DNA from: Gnetum montanum
Taxonomy: Eukaryota; Streptophyta; Gnetopsida; Gnetales; Gnetaceae
Assembly (NCBI GenBank): GCA_015680685.1
Contig: MNCI01005895.1
Coordinates: 1,256,448 to 1,320,447 of the forward strand
Reading direction: 5' to 3'
DNA length: 64,000 bases
Shown here: positions 33,925 through 46,920 of the stretch, one piece after another
Numbering within the stretch: the first letter of the stretch is position 1
Layout of the letters: every line of letters begins with the position of its first letter
The notes under the pieces: model-generated
Database searches by the model: none
Told to the model about the DNA's origin: nothing
Seen by the model: the letters and a program-made list of their open reading frames with translations, nothing else
Made by a program: the position numbers and the translations under genes

Positions 33925-36900
33925 ATGAACACAAATGAAATGGAAAATAGTACTAAGAGCCCATCAAAGACCTCTAGAAAGACACCAAAAAGAAAAAGGT
34001 CTTTCATCATCTTTGAGCATTACAAGGATGACCCTTCCATTGGTTATGTTAACTTATCATCAACATAAGTAGGAAAGGTGGCAAGATGCTCATGGATGGT
34101 TCTCTAGGGATCTAGTTATGGATGCACTATATGATCTTAAAAAGACCTTGATCAACATGGGGCTCAAGGATGAATGTGTGTCACATAAAGCTCATGAAAC
34201 CTATGTACAATGAATACGAGCCTTTGTACATGTAAGATCTTTAAGATTGAATGATAAAATAAGAGGCCAATCATAACTTTTCATTTAATTCATTCAAATG
34301 AAAATATGGAACATAAAGTAAATAAGAAGGATAAAGGACCACTCTGCCATGGAGGCTCATGGTTAAATGTTATCAATCAAGGTGTAGGCCAAATTTAAAA
34401 TAATGATCTTCTTTCCATGTTCCAACACTTGCATTTATCTAGATCTTTCAATGATGATGATGATACCACTTTATCTAACTGCAATGATTATCATGAGCTA
34501 ACTAAAGCTATATACATTTCAAAAAAGCATGTCCATGATAGCAAAATTAAGTAAATCAACATGGCCAATGTACTAACAAATAGAGGATTTATCAATGATA
34601 TTCTACAGCTTCACATGCAATCCTTTGATAATGCTTATTATCTCTAAGGGATCATGGAAATTGGTAGAAGTTGTGATTACTTCCCTACACCTTCATTAAT
34701 CATGTGAAGACCTCATACAAGTCCTTGTCCCCAAGATTAATTTTAAGATAAAAAAACATGGTCAAAATCTTCTACCCAATACTTTAAAGCTATGCACAAA
34801 TTTTAAACATCTAGAAGAAAATGATCAAATGGAGACAAAGAGCTCATGAATCTATTGACATCGCCATGAAGAGTACATGAAAATTACTCATCACTATCCA
34901 AATCATGGTTTTAGTCCATGAAAACAATTAATGCATGCTATAGAAGGAATAAGGCAGGAAATAAGAGAGCATGTGGAAATCCATACAATGACCCATGTAA
35001 ATAAAAAATTTATAGCCCAAATCAAAGTACTCTTAGAAAACATAGTAAGCATGGAGGCCAAATGATGAAAGCCACAATCCACGAAGTAGTATAAGCATGA
35101 CCTCACATGTAGAAAAGTGGTTTCAAATATTGAAGATACTATTGAACCTCCCACTATAGTCAAGGCCCTAGTGCAAGATCAAGTCAAAATAAACAAGACC
35201 TTAACAAACTTGGCCAATAGAGTGGACTAAGTTTGGGACACGATGGATGAAAAGATAACCACTACTCTCAAGGACATTAAGAATAAGGTGGTTGAAGCTA
35301 CAACCAAAGCACTCACACCACATGAATATCAAAAGAGTTATGGATGCAAGAATAAAGACAAGGTCTCTTACTCTAAGAGCATTCATGAAGATACAAATGA
35401 GGTTTCCTTATCCTCTAATGACGAGGATTCCTATGAATACTACATAGACCTTTCTAATTCATAGTGCTGCCTAGTCATAACTCATATGATTGTTGAGATG
35501 AGACAATCTAGGATGCATTTAAATCCTAAATTTATCAAAAGGTAAATGAGAAGGACTTCATACCTTAGTCATTCATGCTATCTTAGAGGTGCTTATCTGC
35601 AACTGATATAGTAGTAGTAGTAGTGAAAAGCTCTAAATCCTTAGGATGCTACTTCATGAAATCTTCCAACTCTCATGCAATAAGAAATGGTGCTCCTTGC
35701 TAATCCCTATTTTCATAGTGCATAGGAAAATTCTTATTAACCCTTATTGATGATACCACAACAATACCTATCTACTTTAAGCAACCCTGCTAATCAAGCT
35801 TTTCAACAATAATAATCGCTTCTACTCCATGGCTTCATGCAAGATGGGATACCTAGTTAACTATATCCAAGGCAAGCTAAATCATGTAATATTACCTATT
35901 TTATGGATCGTGCTTCCATGTATGAATATAGGCAATATTCTCAATCTCCTATTAATTTAGTTATGAGAGGAATATCAAGGTCTTGTGGTAGGAAATTGGA
36001 GCAAGTTTACTCCTTATGATTTAACCTTCAAATGTCTACTAAATCCAAATATTATGAAAAATAATCAATATGCTAGAAAATAAAAAAATTATCTATCTTC
36101 AATTAATGCAATGAAGATTATGATTTGGGTTCCACAACCCACAACGTCAAATCATTCATAAACACTCAATAATGTTGTAGAGCATGAGGCTCTACAACCA
36201 CATAGTGATTGTCCTTAATGCAAGGCATAACCAAAAGAGAATCTCTCCCACAACTTAGAGTTATGATCTTATACATAAGTAAGAACACCAAAATACACAA
36301 GCTAAACACACATACAATTGAACTTGAGCTGTAACCTTAATCTTTCACTCACATATTGTGCTCTCAAAACATCTCTTGCCAATCTCATCCACTAATGACA
36401 TGCTAATCTCATGATACAACAATATACTATTTGTTGGAAAAAAGATAAGAACACTAGAAACCTTTCATTAAGCTCAAATTGAAGATCTCCAACTATTTTC
36501 ATCTTTTATTAGCTTTTCTTGGCTATTTTCCAATTTCGAGCTGTTAATCTGAAAGTTCCTTAACCATATAGGTCATCTTTGATTTTTCCATGATATCTCT
36601 TGAGAAATTTCATCATTATAATGATATATTTCCATCAAGTATGAGACATCTCATGTAAGATGACACCAAAAATCAAAGAGACATCTCTTCCAAAATTGAA
36701 ACATCTCCACCACATGTAAGATGTCTCTTATGAAGACCTGGCTCTTCACCAAAATATCTCCTTGACCTCCAATATGTCTCCACAAAGTTCAAAACTTGCA
36801 AAAGCCATCTATAGGAAGAAGAAAAAGTGAAACATAAGAGGTGTCCCTACACTAGGAATTCTATCATAAGTGTAGACATGAGAACCATGGAAATAGGTCC

Positions 36901-37720
36901 ACATCTCCCTCTTCATCTTATGGAGAGAAAAATCATTCATGCTAGATGAAATCCCACATTTAGAAAATCTCAATAAAGTTCCCTCATCAGAATCAAAGCA
37001 TAATATCTACTTCAAGGATAACTTCCATTAGGATATCTAGTAAAGGTAACAAGACAGTACCTGATGATGATGTTATCACCATTCTCATGTCTATAGTGAC
37101 TACATGGGTTGTCAAAGAAGAATATTTTCCTAAAAAATGATCTCGATGAAATCTAATGGTGGAAATTAAAATTTGTAAAAAGGATCATTGCTTAGCTCTT
37201 TGTGACTCTAGTTCTAAGATTGATATCATCTCATTATAGTAGTATCTTGATTGGGAGCTTCCTCTTCTCAAGCATACAAACATTTGAATAAAGCTGGTAA
37301 ACTAGTAATACACATACCTCATGGGACAAGTTAGTGATGTGATGACTTCTATTGTAGGCTAGTCATATCCTAAAAATTTACTAGTGATCAAATCAAAAAA
37401 AAAAACAAGGTGGAAGATAACTTCCCTATTATCATGGAAAAGGTTTAATTAAGCACAATCGATGCTAGGTTGGTCTTTCTAGACCTTCACCTCAAAATTG
37501 GTATATGAGATGATACTAAAAGGATGAATTACATGAAAATACATTATGATTCTTCTTAATCCTATAACAGCATGCACATGTTCCATTTAAGCAAGCTAGA
37601 TAGCACATTCAATGAGAAATACCTAGTGTATCATAATGAATATCTTTCACCTTTGAGCATGCATAACACTCAATTTATCACTTAGAGGTATAACAAGTGA
37701 TGGAAATGGATCATTTGTGG
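33925..37720 (+). pseudogene. Element F: plus-strand Athila-like gag-protease remnant
   Basis: An ATG at 33925 opens a short frame with a basic stretch (SRKTPKRKR) and soon a stop. Coding-like pieces continue, with ALYDLKKTLINMGLKDE near 34120-34180 and long charged helical segments around 34900-35460 (MDEKITTTLKDIKNKVVEAT near 35243). The protease follows: LCDSSSKIDIIS near 37200 replaces D-S-G by D-S-S, and DNFPIIMEKV then LSTIDARL near 37420-37480 matches the A/C/D protease. No LTR or pol was found. It lies in the opposite direction to B and E. Confidence 0.55.
36174..36198. repeat. Perfect 10-bp inverted repeat with 5-base loop
   Basis: GTTGTAGAGC and GCTCTACAAC flank ATGAG. It lies within the F remnant. 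No terminator or RNA gene context is visible. Confidence 0.7.
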
Positions 37721-40700
37721 GGAAAGAATCCTCCACACCATGTCAAAATTTTACTTTCTTGTCATTTTCATTTGTTCATTCAATAAAGTTAGTGTGTTAA
37801 GTTTGAATTTTGTACTTTTTGAGCTTAATAAATAAGTATTTATAATATTTTCTTTTCTCTTGAAATGTTTTTGTTGTGTGTGTGGGAAAACCAATTCATG
37901 TGCTTTATGAAGGCTCACCCAATAAGGCAATGGTGGATGGGTGTGTTATAGATGCGATGAGGATGCAACAATACCAAATGGATTCAAAGTGAAGCCTTGA
38001 TTAATGAAATGTCCATGCAACAAAATTCATTCATTCACTTTTCTTCTATGCATTACTAATGAACCAAGCTTAGATTCGATGAAGAGTTAGGGCTCACACT
38101 ATGAGTATTAAAGCTAATGTTACTAGAACCATACATAGGTGGTGGATTCACATCTTTTGGTATGAGCTCCAGAATCCTAGAAGAGTTCTTAGTTACTAAT
38201 AAAGAAGGGATGTGTCATTGAGGATACTTCTAAGCACTAGATGGTTCTAATCAATGTGACTAAGCCTAGGTGCACATGTTGCCTTACCTAGCCACCCTAG
38301 TCAAAAGAGGTTCATGATCTTATGAACCTATGCATCTCATGTGGTAAGGGATGAATTTTTATATTTGTGCAAGTTCAAAAACTCCAAATACAATAATTTT
38401 CAAAACTTTCATGCTCCATCAAAAACCCTCTTCCTATGAATGAAAAAGATAATATGAAAAATATGATGATGAATGAATAGAAAAGAAAATATGATGAAAA
38501 AAATAGATAAAGAAAAGAATAAAAAGAAAAAATGATAATGAATAATATTAATAAAAATGATGATGAAAATAAGTGATAAAAAGAGCAATGTAACTTCAAG
38601 CTTATCAGTAAATATAAATTGGTATTTTTACCATCCTGATCTAATTCTAGAATTTCTAACTCCAAAACCAAAATAAGTGGTTGAATGAATACCTATACAA
38701 GCCTTTTTCATATTCAACCCATTGCCTAGGTTATTTAACTTTCCAAAATGTCATGATCCAAGATACTATTTTTCTTATCCATACCCATGGCCATGAAGGC
38801 CTAGAAGTCTCTTTCTTAGTGAGCTTTGGTAATGTCAATTGTTGCTTCCACCCAAATCCCAAATCATTTCTTTTAAGGGTTAACAATCATCATCCTTGGC
38901 TCAAACCTTGATCCCATTTGAACTTGGAGTTTTTTCCCTTTTGTTTGGTCATGGCATTGTAATCCCTGTTAGGATGTAGGATTGGTTAGTATGGCTAAAG
39001 GAATTGACAAGAGGTTTCTGGTAGAGAAAAATATGGGGAACTTACTTTGCATATATACATAGAAGGAGGAAGGTCAAACTAGAATCTTGACTTCTAGATA
39101 ATTGCTAGTGCATTATCTTAATTTAGTTCCACCAATGGTTAGATCATAGAAAAATCATGCCTAGATGGCACTAGAGGTGGTAGGTATAATCTTACACTTG
39201 GAAGGAAGACTTGAAGATCAATCCATATGGTGTGGATGAGTAGCAGTGAAAGGATGTAGTAGCATACCTCTTGTGGGATGTTGGACATTCTCACATGCTC
39301 CATGAGCTAATTAAATGGTTGGCTAGGATTTTAATGATGTTACACTCTCATCCTTCTCTCTCTTATCCATTATTCATTCTCCATCTCTTACATTACATTC
39401 TTATCAACGATTTTGTATTGCAAGACATTGATCAAGTAAAGCAGAGGATGAGATCATACCATCTAAAGGGATAGACTCACATTGCTACTAATGTCTCACT
39501 AGTTCTTGGGAATCCACAAGTGTCTCATCAATGGCTTTCACAAGGGTAATAAAGGCAAGTGTATGCTATAGGGATGACCCACTTGTGAATCCTTGGTCAA
39601 TTAGCATTACAAGCAAGTAAGATGACACTTATCTCCTAGTGATGATGGTGGTTGCATTGCATAAGGAACATGATTAGTCCTCCACATGTGTGAGTATCAA
39701 AACTTTGTGAGTATCAAATCTTTGTGCTTTAAGGTTTAATCATGATAAAATCTTTCTATGTTAGCTCATTTTTGTTTGTATTTCAGTATTCTTAGTGCTC
39801 TAATAATTCTATCATTTCTCTAACCCGTCTTTCCTAAGCTTTTGGTTTATGGAAATACATAAATTAATCAATCAACTAATTCCCATGATTACAAATGTCA
39901 CCATAGGTACGTTTATAATTCTCTTATTTTCATGCTTCTTTGAAACTTTGCTAGGATGATTTATGATTATTTTAATGTGTTGTTGACATTGTGTGTGACT
40001 CTAGTAGTTAAGGCAAGTTCAAAACATAGATGATGAAGTTTTGCATTTTTCCAAGTTTGGAAGGGTGCGCTAACACACCTCTCTATGTCAACATAGGGGC
40101 ATTAACACCCTTGCACCAACACATTTCCGTTACCCTAGAAAACTAGTATAAATGGGGGGACCTTCCAAACTCATTTTCACACTTAATCCTTTTGTTTCTC
40201 ACTTTTCTTTACTATCATTTAACCATAAATAAGCAATACTCTACCGGATTCTCACCTCATAGGTTGGATTAGTGATATTTTTACATGCATTATTCTTAGC
40301 CTTACTTGTCCTTGATGTTCTAGCCATAGTTCAAGCTTGATGTCTTGTAACTTAGTCATGAGGGAGATGCATCAATCTGAATATGTATTTAATGCATTTA
40401 ATAGTTATATAAGCATATTCTACCTTATTTGTATTTACCCACACACACCATGATCTTAAAATTGTGATAATATTTCTCAAGTGTTTCCAAGGAATGTATT
40501 TATCATTATTCTTACATGTAATTTTTGACATGTTAATATGATGCCTAGGGGACTTACTTGATTTTTAGTAATCTTCATAACTCACAGTGCTAGAGCAATT
40601 GTGAGCAAAGCTCTGTAGACCAAAGAGGGCTGAGGTTGAATAGTCTCACACCTTTGTCTACAAGCCTATGCATGAATAACAAGTTCCTAAGGAGAAGGAA

Positions 40701-41597
40701 AGAGAAGAGCTCAAATCTTCTAATCTAGAACCTATGAAACCTACTCCCTAAATTATAATACCCCTATTAATTATCTATAAAATATTCTAAACATAACTAA
40801 TAGAGATGCTACGAAAGCTCAAGGATATGGATTTAACCTTAGTTTACTAATTGAAAGGGAAGCGGCAAAATAGATAAAAATTGTTAATTAGAAGGATAAT
40901 TATAGTGAAGAAATATAGCGTAGCAAAATTTTTCAAATACTCACATATATAATTAAATAAAATTTATTAAATGAAAAAGAGAGATTTGTACATCCACAAA
41001 AAGATAGACGTTGAAAATTTTCACTAGGTACTCATAAAATAGTACGTAAAATATTATTCCCAACAACACTTGTTTCTTCTTAATTGGACTTCTAGAAATA
41101 AAGTTATTTGTATTTTAATTTTACTAAATTAAATAATTAAATATTAATATTTAATAAATAATATTAAATTTTTCCAAACATATAATACACACCAAAATGG
41201 AAAATAATCCTTGTAATCTCAAGGTCCCAATGACACAAAAGGAAATTTCATATCTATCATACTTTATTATTTATTCACAAAAATATGTACATGGATCAAG
41301 TATCCAAAAAGTGTATAAGGTTTCTATTTTACAAAAATAAAATTTATGTAGAAATTATTTTTTAAGTTCAAAAGCTCAATGTTGTACAAAATTGATCCAA
41401 CTTTTGTCCCATGTTCCTCTTTCAATGGTTCCTTACCTACTCTAGGCTCTCTGCATCAAAATGTAAGAGGAGTCAAAACCCCTCAAATAAGAAAGGTTAT
41501 TATATTTTCCTCTACATGGAGCATAAATATTTTGGTCCAAAATTCTTAGGTTATGGGCTAGGTAAAGGTTTCTAATAAAATATTCAAAAATGTTTTA

Positions 41598-42490
41598 GCA
41601 TTTAAAAATGCCACAAATTTATCAATAGTCCAAAGAGATCCAAAAATCCAAAAGAATGTATATTTTATCTAAGCATATTTGAAGGCTAGGTCTTGATTAC
41701 CCTCACTACCAATAGGAATCATTAGGTCTTAGAATAACTATCATAGCCTCATTTCCAAATGATGTTGCTACCTAATGAAGATGGCGTCTCTTCATAATAA
41801 GTGTTATTATTATCTTAACAAGACCCAAAAGGGTAGTTGTGATTAAGACCTAAATGGGTGCATTGTAATAATAGATGTGTTTCTTAAGGCAACCTTTGGG
41901 GGTTTGAACTAAGGCATATATACTTGGGGTTAGAGGTCATGCCAGCATGGAGGGGTAGAGCCAATACATGCAAGTCATGGGAAGCCAGCTAAAGTGGGAC
42001 AGGAAGTGAACTGGTCATCCCCTCTAGCCAAGTTATAAGCATAACTGTGATGGTAGTGCTAGATTGCCTCCAATGGATAGATGCCAAAGGAAGAAAACCC
42101 CAAGGAACACCCTCAAATCACAATCTAGATACATTTTTTCATATCAATAAAGCATCCTTTTCTTTCTCTTTCTGCATTTTTCCTATTATTTACTTTATAC
42201 ATAATGTCGAATATTACATACATTTCTCATTTGGTATATTTTCTCTGTATGCATAATGTCTAATATATCATATATTCAATGTTTTCCATGACATTCGAGG
42301 ATGGGATGTCACAATAACCTCACTACTATCATCAAATTATTCTTTAAATTATTTAAATATGTAAAATATCACAAGTTTATCTAGCAAAAATCTAAGGAAT
42401 GTATATTTTAACTAAGCATCTTTGAAGGTTAGGTCTTGGTTACCCTCACTGCCAAAAGGACTCACTGATAGCTCTTGGAATAACCTCTCT
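41598..42490. repeat. Diverged direct repeat pair, about 140 bp each
   Basis: Copies at about 41598-41740 and 42350-42490 share GAATGTATATTTTA, TAAGCAT, TTGAAGG and AGGTCTTG plus TTACCCTCACT in the same order. Confidence 0.7.
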
Positions 42491-43068
42491 ACTATCATAG
42501 GATTATCCTTGTGACCCTAAACAAGTCACTCATGGCCAAGTCTTGGCAATAACCTTACTAACATCCTTAACAACCGAGGCATATGTATGATCGAAAGAAT
42601 AGTTCTTGACCATGCCTCACCACAAATCCACTAGACTCAATTCAATGAATAAGTAACTGGGGAGAGTTATGGGGTGAAGAAGAAATTCAACACCTTGTAC
42701 ATCAAACTCTAACAAATGGTTGTAAGTTAGCCAACATTATAGGAAAAGAAGGACTTGTTAGAAAACATATACATCCTCTGCCACAAAGTAGTTCTTGCAG
42801 TCCCTGAGAGGATACTCAAAGAGGCAAAAGAAGTATGTGTAGGTGTAACAAAGGAGGTGTCTTTATGTGGTCTAGACTTCTGTAGCTCAACCATGCCTTG
42901 AGCTAGAGAAGAACATCATCAACTGGTGATCGAGTTGGACATGACCCAATGCAAGCTCTCAATGGTAAGGAGAAGTCATGAGTAGTTCTAAGCGAATGTT
43001 GAGAAATGGCGTTAAACACTTCCAAAATCATAGGAACTGATGGATGACCAAAATTAGCAACTCTGAGC

Positions 43069-43073
43069 AAGGG
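43069..43073. repeat. Left target-site duplication of element C (AAGGG)
   Basis: It matches 53544-53548. Confidence 0.9.
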
Positions 43074-43933
43074 TGATAAGTGGTGGAGCAATCCCAACAC
43101 TTTACAATTCATGAGTGCTAGCACACAAACATATCATATTTTGCAAATGAATAATGTAATTATGATAGTAATTGATATTGAGTTCATGATTGCTATCTTC
43201 CCACTTTGAGTTAGTGAAGTCTAAGTGTATGGTTTAATTCATAGTGAGGCATATGTTAAGTCATGTTTTTAGGCTCATTTTACTCCTAAGCGTGAACATA
43301 ATGGAAATGAAATGAAATTCTAAGTTTAAGTAATAACAAGAATGTATATCTATTCTAGCCTACAACAATGAGCATCTGGTTCTAGTTTACCATACATGCC
43401 TTGGGCTCATGTAACCATTATTGGGTTACTAAGTGTTACACTATTGGGCAAACTAAGTAATAATACTAGTAGGATTACCAAATGATTACACTTAAGTGCT
43501 TGAAACTAGTCATACTCATTTTTCTTTACTAATGAACAAGGAAAGTAAAGTACTTTGAAAATGTAAAGTTTTAACTAAGTAAACATAAAAAATTAATCTA
43601 AGTAAAATAGTAAACTAAGTGGATGTTGTAATGATGAGAAGCAATCTCAATCTTTATTTTTAATCATGAACTATGCCCAAGTACATGTTACTCAAATAAA
43701 GATTCTGCATAACTGCTAAACATCACGCTATAGGAATTCACTCTATCGCTAACTACGAAAACAAACTACAAGAGTTTTGCTAAGGGTGGAATAAAAATGT
43801 TATTGATCATGCATCTAAGTGTTAGTATTTATAGGGTTGCATGCATCCCAAGACATCGTATCAATGATGACATAGCATGGATTATGACACTGTTACTACA
43901 ATATTGCAACAAACAAAAACTTTGACTTTATCA
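43074..43933 (-). repeat. 3' LTR of element C
   Basis: The LTR is 860 bp, TGATAAGTGG to GACTTTATCA, with a TATA-like box at 43826-43833. It is about 85-90% like its partner over the stretches compared by eye. Confidence 0.88.
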
Positions 43934-43949
43934 TACCCCCACAACTAAC
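43934..43949 (-). other. Polypurine tract of element C
   Basis: On the minus strand GTTAGTTGTGGGGGTA ends at the LTR border. It is homologous to the tract of element A at 10099-10112. Confidence 0.7.
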
Positions 43950-44139
43950 TAGAAACTCGTCCTTAAGTTAAAACAAAATGAGGATAGAGTTCCTTACAAA
44001 ATTGGGAGGTAGATTCAACTTGAAATGACTTATTAAGTATTTACATGACTTAGAATGCCACAATGGTATTTTTACAAAAATAACAAAGTTACACGTTAAG
44101 AAAAAAAATAAAATTTGAAGTAGCTCAATGTAGATCATG

Positions 44140-46920
44140 TTTCAGGCAGTGGAGGCTCTTTCATTTGCTTCTTCCCTTTGTCATTAGGCTTCTGAAATTC
44201 GTAGTTGTTAAGGAGTGCCTAAAGTTTCTCCTCTTCTATCTTAGGATCATGTACCATCCATGCTTGTTGTGCGATGTTAAATGGAGCAAGTAGATCCCAT
44301 GGACATGGCAGTTGTGGAAACATTTTATTTGCCTTCATGTACCAAGCTACAAATTTTCATCTCTCTTCTTCAAATGTTCTGGCCATCTTTCTAAGCTCTT
44401 GATAATCTAACATGCGATGAGCCAAGTTTTTTGCTACATCTTTTTGCCTATGGTAGCTACCTTTAACAATTTTTAATTCATATTTTTCCACATGTAAATT
44501 TTGTAATGCATCCTTACTATTGGAAAACTCTTTTCCACAAATAGCATAACCTATCACTACCTGCTGCTCCAACTCATTTTTTGGCCTACCTACTATTAAC
44601 ACGGCCAAGTTAGTGTATTAGAGATTCACTAACCCCATGTATTTTGTGAGGTCTTCTATCTGTAGCTCTTTGTTCTTCACCTCAACCTAGTGGACATGGG
44701 CAAGGCTATCCAAGATTGGTTGCCAATCTAGATTCTAGGTAGAGGAAAAATTGATTTTGATCTTTTCCATCTAGATTTATTTTTCATTTATCTATTTGTA
44801 CATGCCCACATAGTGTCTAAAGTGCTCTTTGAGTCATACATGCTTCTTAGCCTCATTCTTCCATGCATTGATTTCTATTGCTGATTTTTGTCAAATAGTA
44901 CAGACTTCTTCCATTAATAGGTTCTAGTTCTCTTTAGCTAAGTGACTCATGTCTTGGTTGATTCGAACTAGTTATTCTTGGAGCTTTTGGATACTCTCCT
45001 CTAGAACATTCTTCTACTTTTTGATGTTTTTCAACCAAGCATTGTCAATACTAACTATTTATTTTCCCCTCATAAGGTGATGAGTGCTTTAGCATGTGCA
45101 TACATTTGGGCTTTTGCCACTAATGTATCTCACACTGCTTACTTCTTTTCCTTTTCCATTTACATATTTTGGATAATCAACTACCACACATGATCATTTC
45201 AAAATTATTCTATTTGGTTAAGCACTATGAACTTTGCAGGATCTTTATTCTCAACTCTTAAATTTCTAGTTATGCTTGTAACCATTGCACTTCATTCTTT
45301 GTGTGTTTAGCTCTAGTCTCTACCATTACCAACTTTACCTTTGTGGCTATCGGATCAAACTAGACTATAGTGATATCATTGGGGATATTAAAGAGATTCT
45401 ACATGACTTGGCATGTCTACAACAGTCTATCCAAAATGTCTTCATGTTCTACAGGAGTCATTGAGGCTTTGACAAGCATTTGAGCATCCCATGCTCTAGA
45501 GATATCAGTCGGTGGCACAACAAGTACATTGAAGGGTTACTTAATATGATTAGTCATGGCCTCTATAGCTCCTATTGCATATTAGTGTTACATGATCATA
45601 ACATTGGCACCTTCACCAATTTCAAGCATTACTTAGAATGATGCAACATTTCTAGATATCTTTTGCACCCAATGATCCTCTTCTCCTACTTATAGTGACA
45701 CCTATCCTCTTACTAGGTTTGTGGATATAGTAGACCTAACGAAGCTCTTCTTTACTTTGTATAGATTGGTCCCTTCCCCTTTTCCCAAACTTATTATCTC
45801 TACAATTTGTTGCAGATGGCTCATGGATAGTCTGTAATCCTATGGTGGTAGCAATGGTGCTTCTTATTGTTGCTATTTAGTCGATGGCTGCCTACTAGGC
45901 CCTACCTATTGCTATTGACCAGTAGTGGGAATGTTACCGGTAGGAGTGGAACCTACAACTCCCTTGGTGCCTACTAGCTTCTCTAGTTGATCTTTATTTG
46001 GTGGAACTGACTTGAACATTTCTGCATAGGAAGCATTTTGGGCCTTCCTTGGGATATCATTAATATATTCCAAAATTTTGGCTTGTTGACATAGCTTCTT
46101 GATGAGGCAATGGAATGGAAGTGTCAATTTCCCTACTTTCTTCTCTTCAAACTACCTTTGAATCCAAAGGAAGAATATATGGGTGATGTTGGCATTGAAT
46201 TTTCCCATTAGAATTTTGCTTCCTCTGGCCACATATGTAGATATCCTTTTGAGCCTTTTGATTGGAAACAAGTGATAGGTTCCAATCTTGAAATATATTT
46301 TCTCTTCTGCCGAGAGCTCGTTGTAGTCCTTATCATCTTTGCCATATGCCCTCTGCAACCATAGATTCTTGGCATCAGTGTCTAATCTAGTATAAATCCA
46401 TGTCACATTGGCTCCTTCATTTGAAATATTAAGGACTTTAGCAATTGCCTCCATAAAGTATGTCATAGAGACTCCTTCAATTTTAACAATAGCATCAACT
46501 TGTTTGTTCTACCAAAACTACTATGTTTTCTCCTAGATACCATTCTCCACTATTAGACAAAGTAGACCATAAGGGAGATGCTTGGATTTGCTTCTTCACA
46601 GCTTTTGGAGCAAATTCATGAAAGGATGAAAGTTCAACTCCATGATGACCATGAACATGATGTATTTTTTTAAAATTTCTTAGACGCATTCAAGAGATGA
46701 TGTGAGGCATTGCCCTTGTTTGGGTGCTACAAGAACATCTGTCTCCCCTTGTGTGGAATGCTTGGTAGCAAGAGTTTGCTAGTAAGTGCTAAATTATTTG
46801 GCCTCCTTCTCCTCATGCTCAACTTTTGGAGCTTTTTCCTCCGCTTGGCCTCTTCCATAGCCTCTTGGTCTTTTGTTCCCATGCTAGCAAGGTCCTTTAG
46901 TTGCTAGTCTCTTCAAGACC
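44140..46920 (-). pseudogene. Large extra ORF of element C, not gag or pol (degenerate)
   Basis: The product is not recognised with certainty. From 46920 downwards there is a basic N-terminus, then a globular-looking part: EWYLGENIVVLVEQT near 46500, and MTYFMEAIAKVLNISNEGAN with a TWIYTRLD segment at 46152-46466. LPFHCLIKKLCQQAKILEYI follows at 45912-46127. A linker follows, then charged helical C-terminal pieces at 44357-44608 and an end near 44140 (EPPLPET). Pieces at 45912-46127 and 46152-46466 are long open stretches, so the ORF was once coding. Its place, 3' of the polyprotein, is where Athila elements carry an env-like ORF. The W/D-rich part and the 'L-C' motif loosely recall the putative plant transposon protein domain family (from memory). 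Both readings are inference. Confidence 0.5.

Larger units (their letters stand above)
37721..43073. other. Decayed repeat-derived spacer
   Basis: No gene is recognised. The segment is AT-rich with A-rich runs (38440-38590, 40900-41170). Near 40147-40153 there is a TATAAAT box with a pyrimidine-rich downstream region, reminiscent of an LTR promoter, but no matching LTR ends were found. A diverged direct repeat lies at 41598-41740 and 42350-42490. The right edge is the insertion site of element C. Confidence 0.5.

Noticed and set aside
36560-36780. Repeated GAGACATCTC-like words as a regulatory array
   Set aside because: Short, irregular spacing and both orientations in AT-rich decayed DNA; may be chance.
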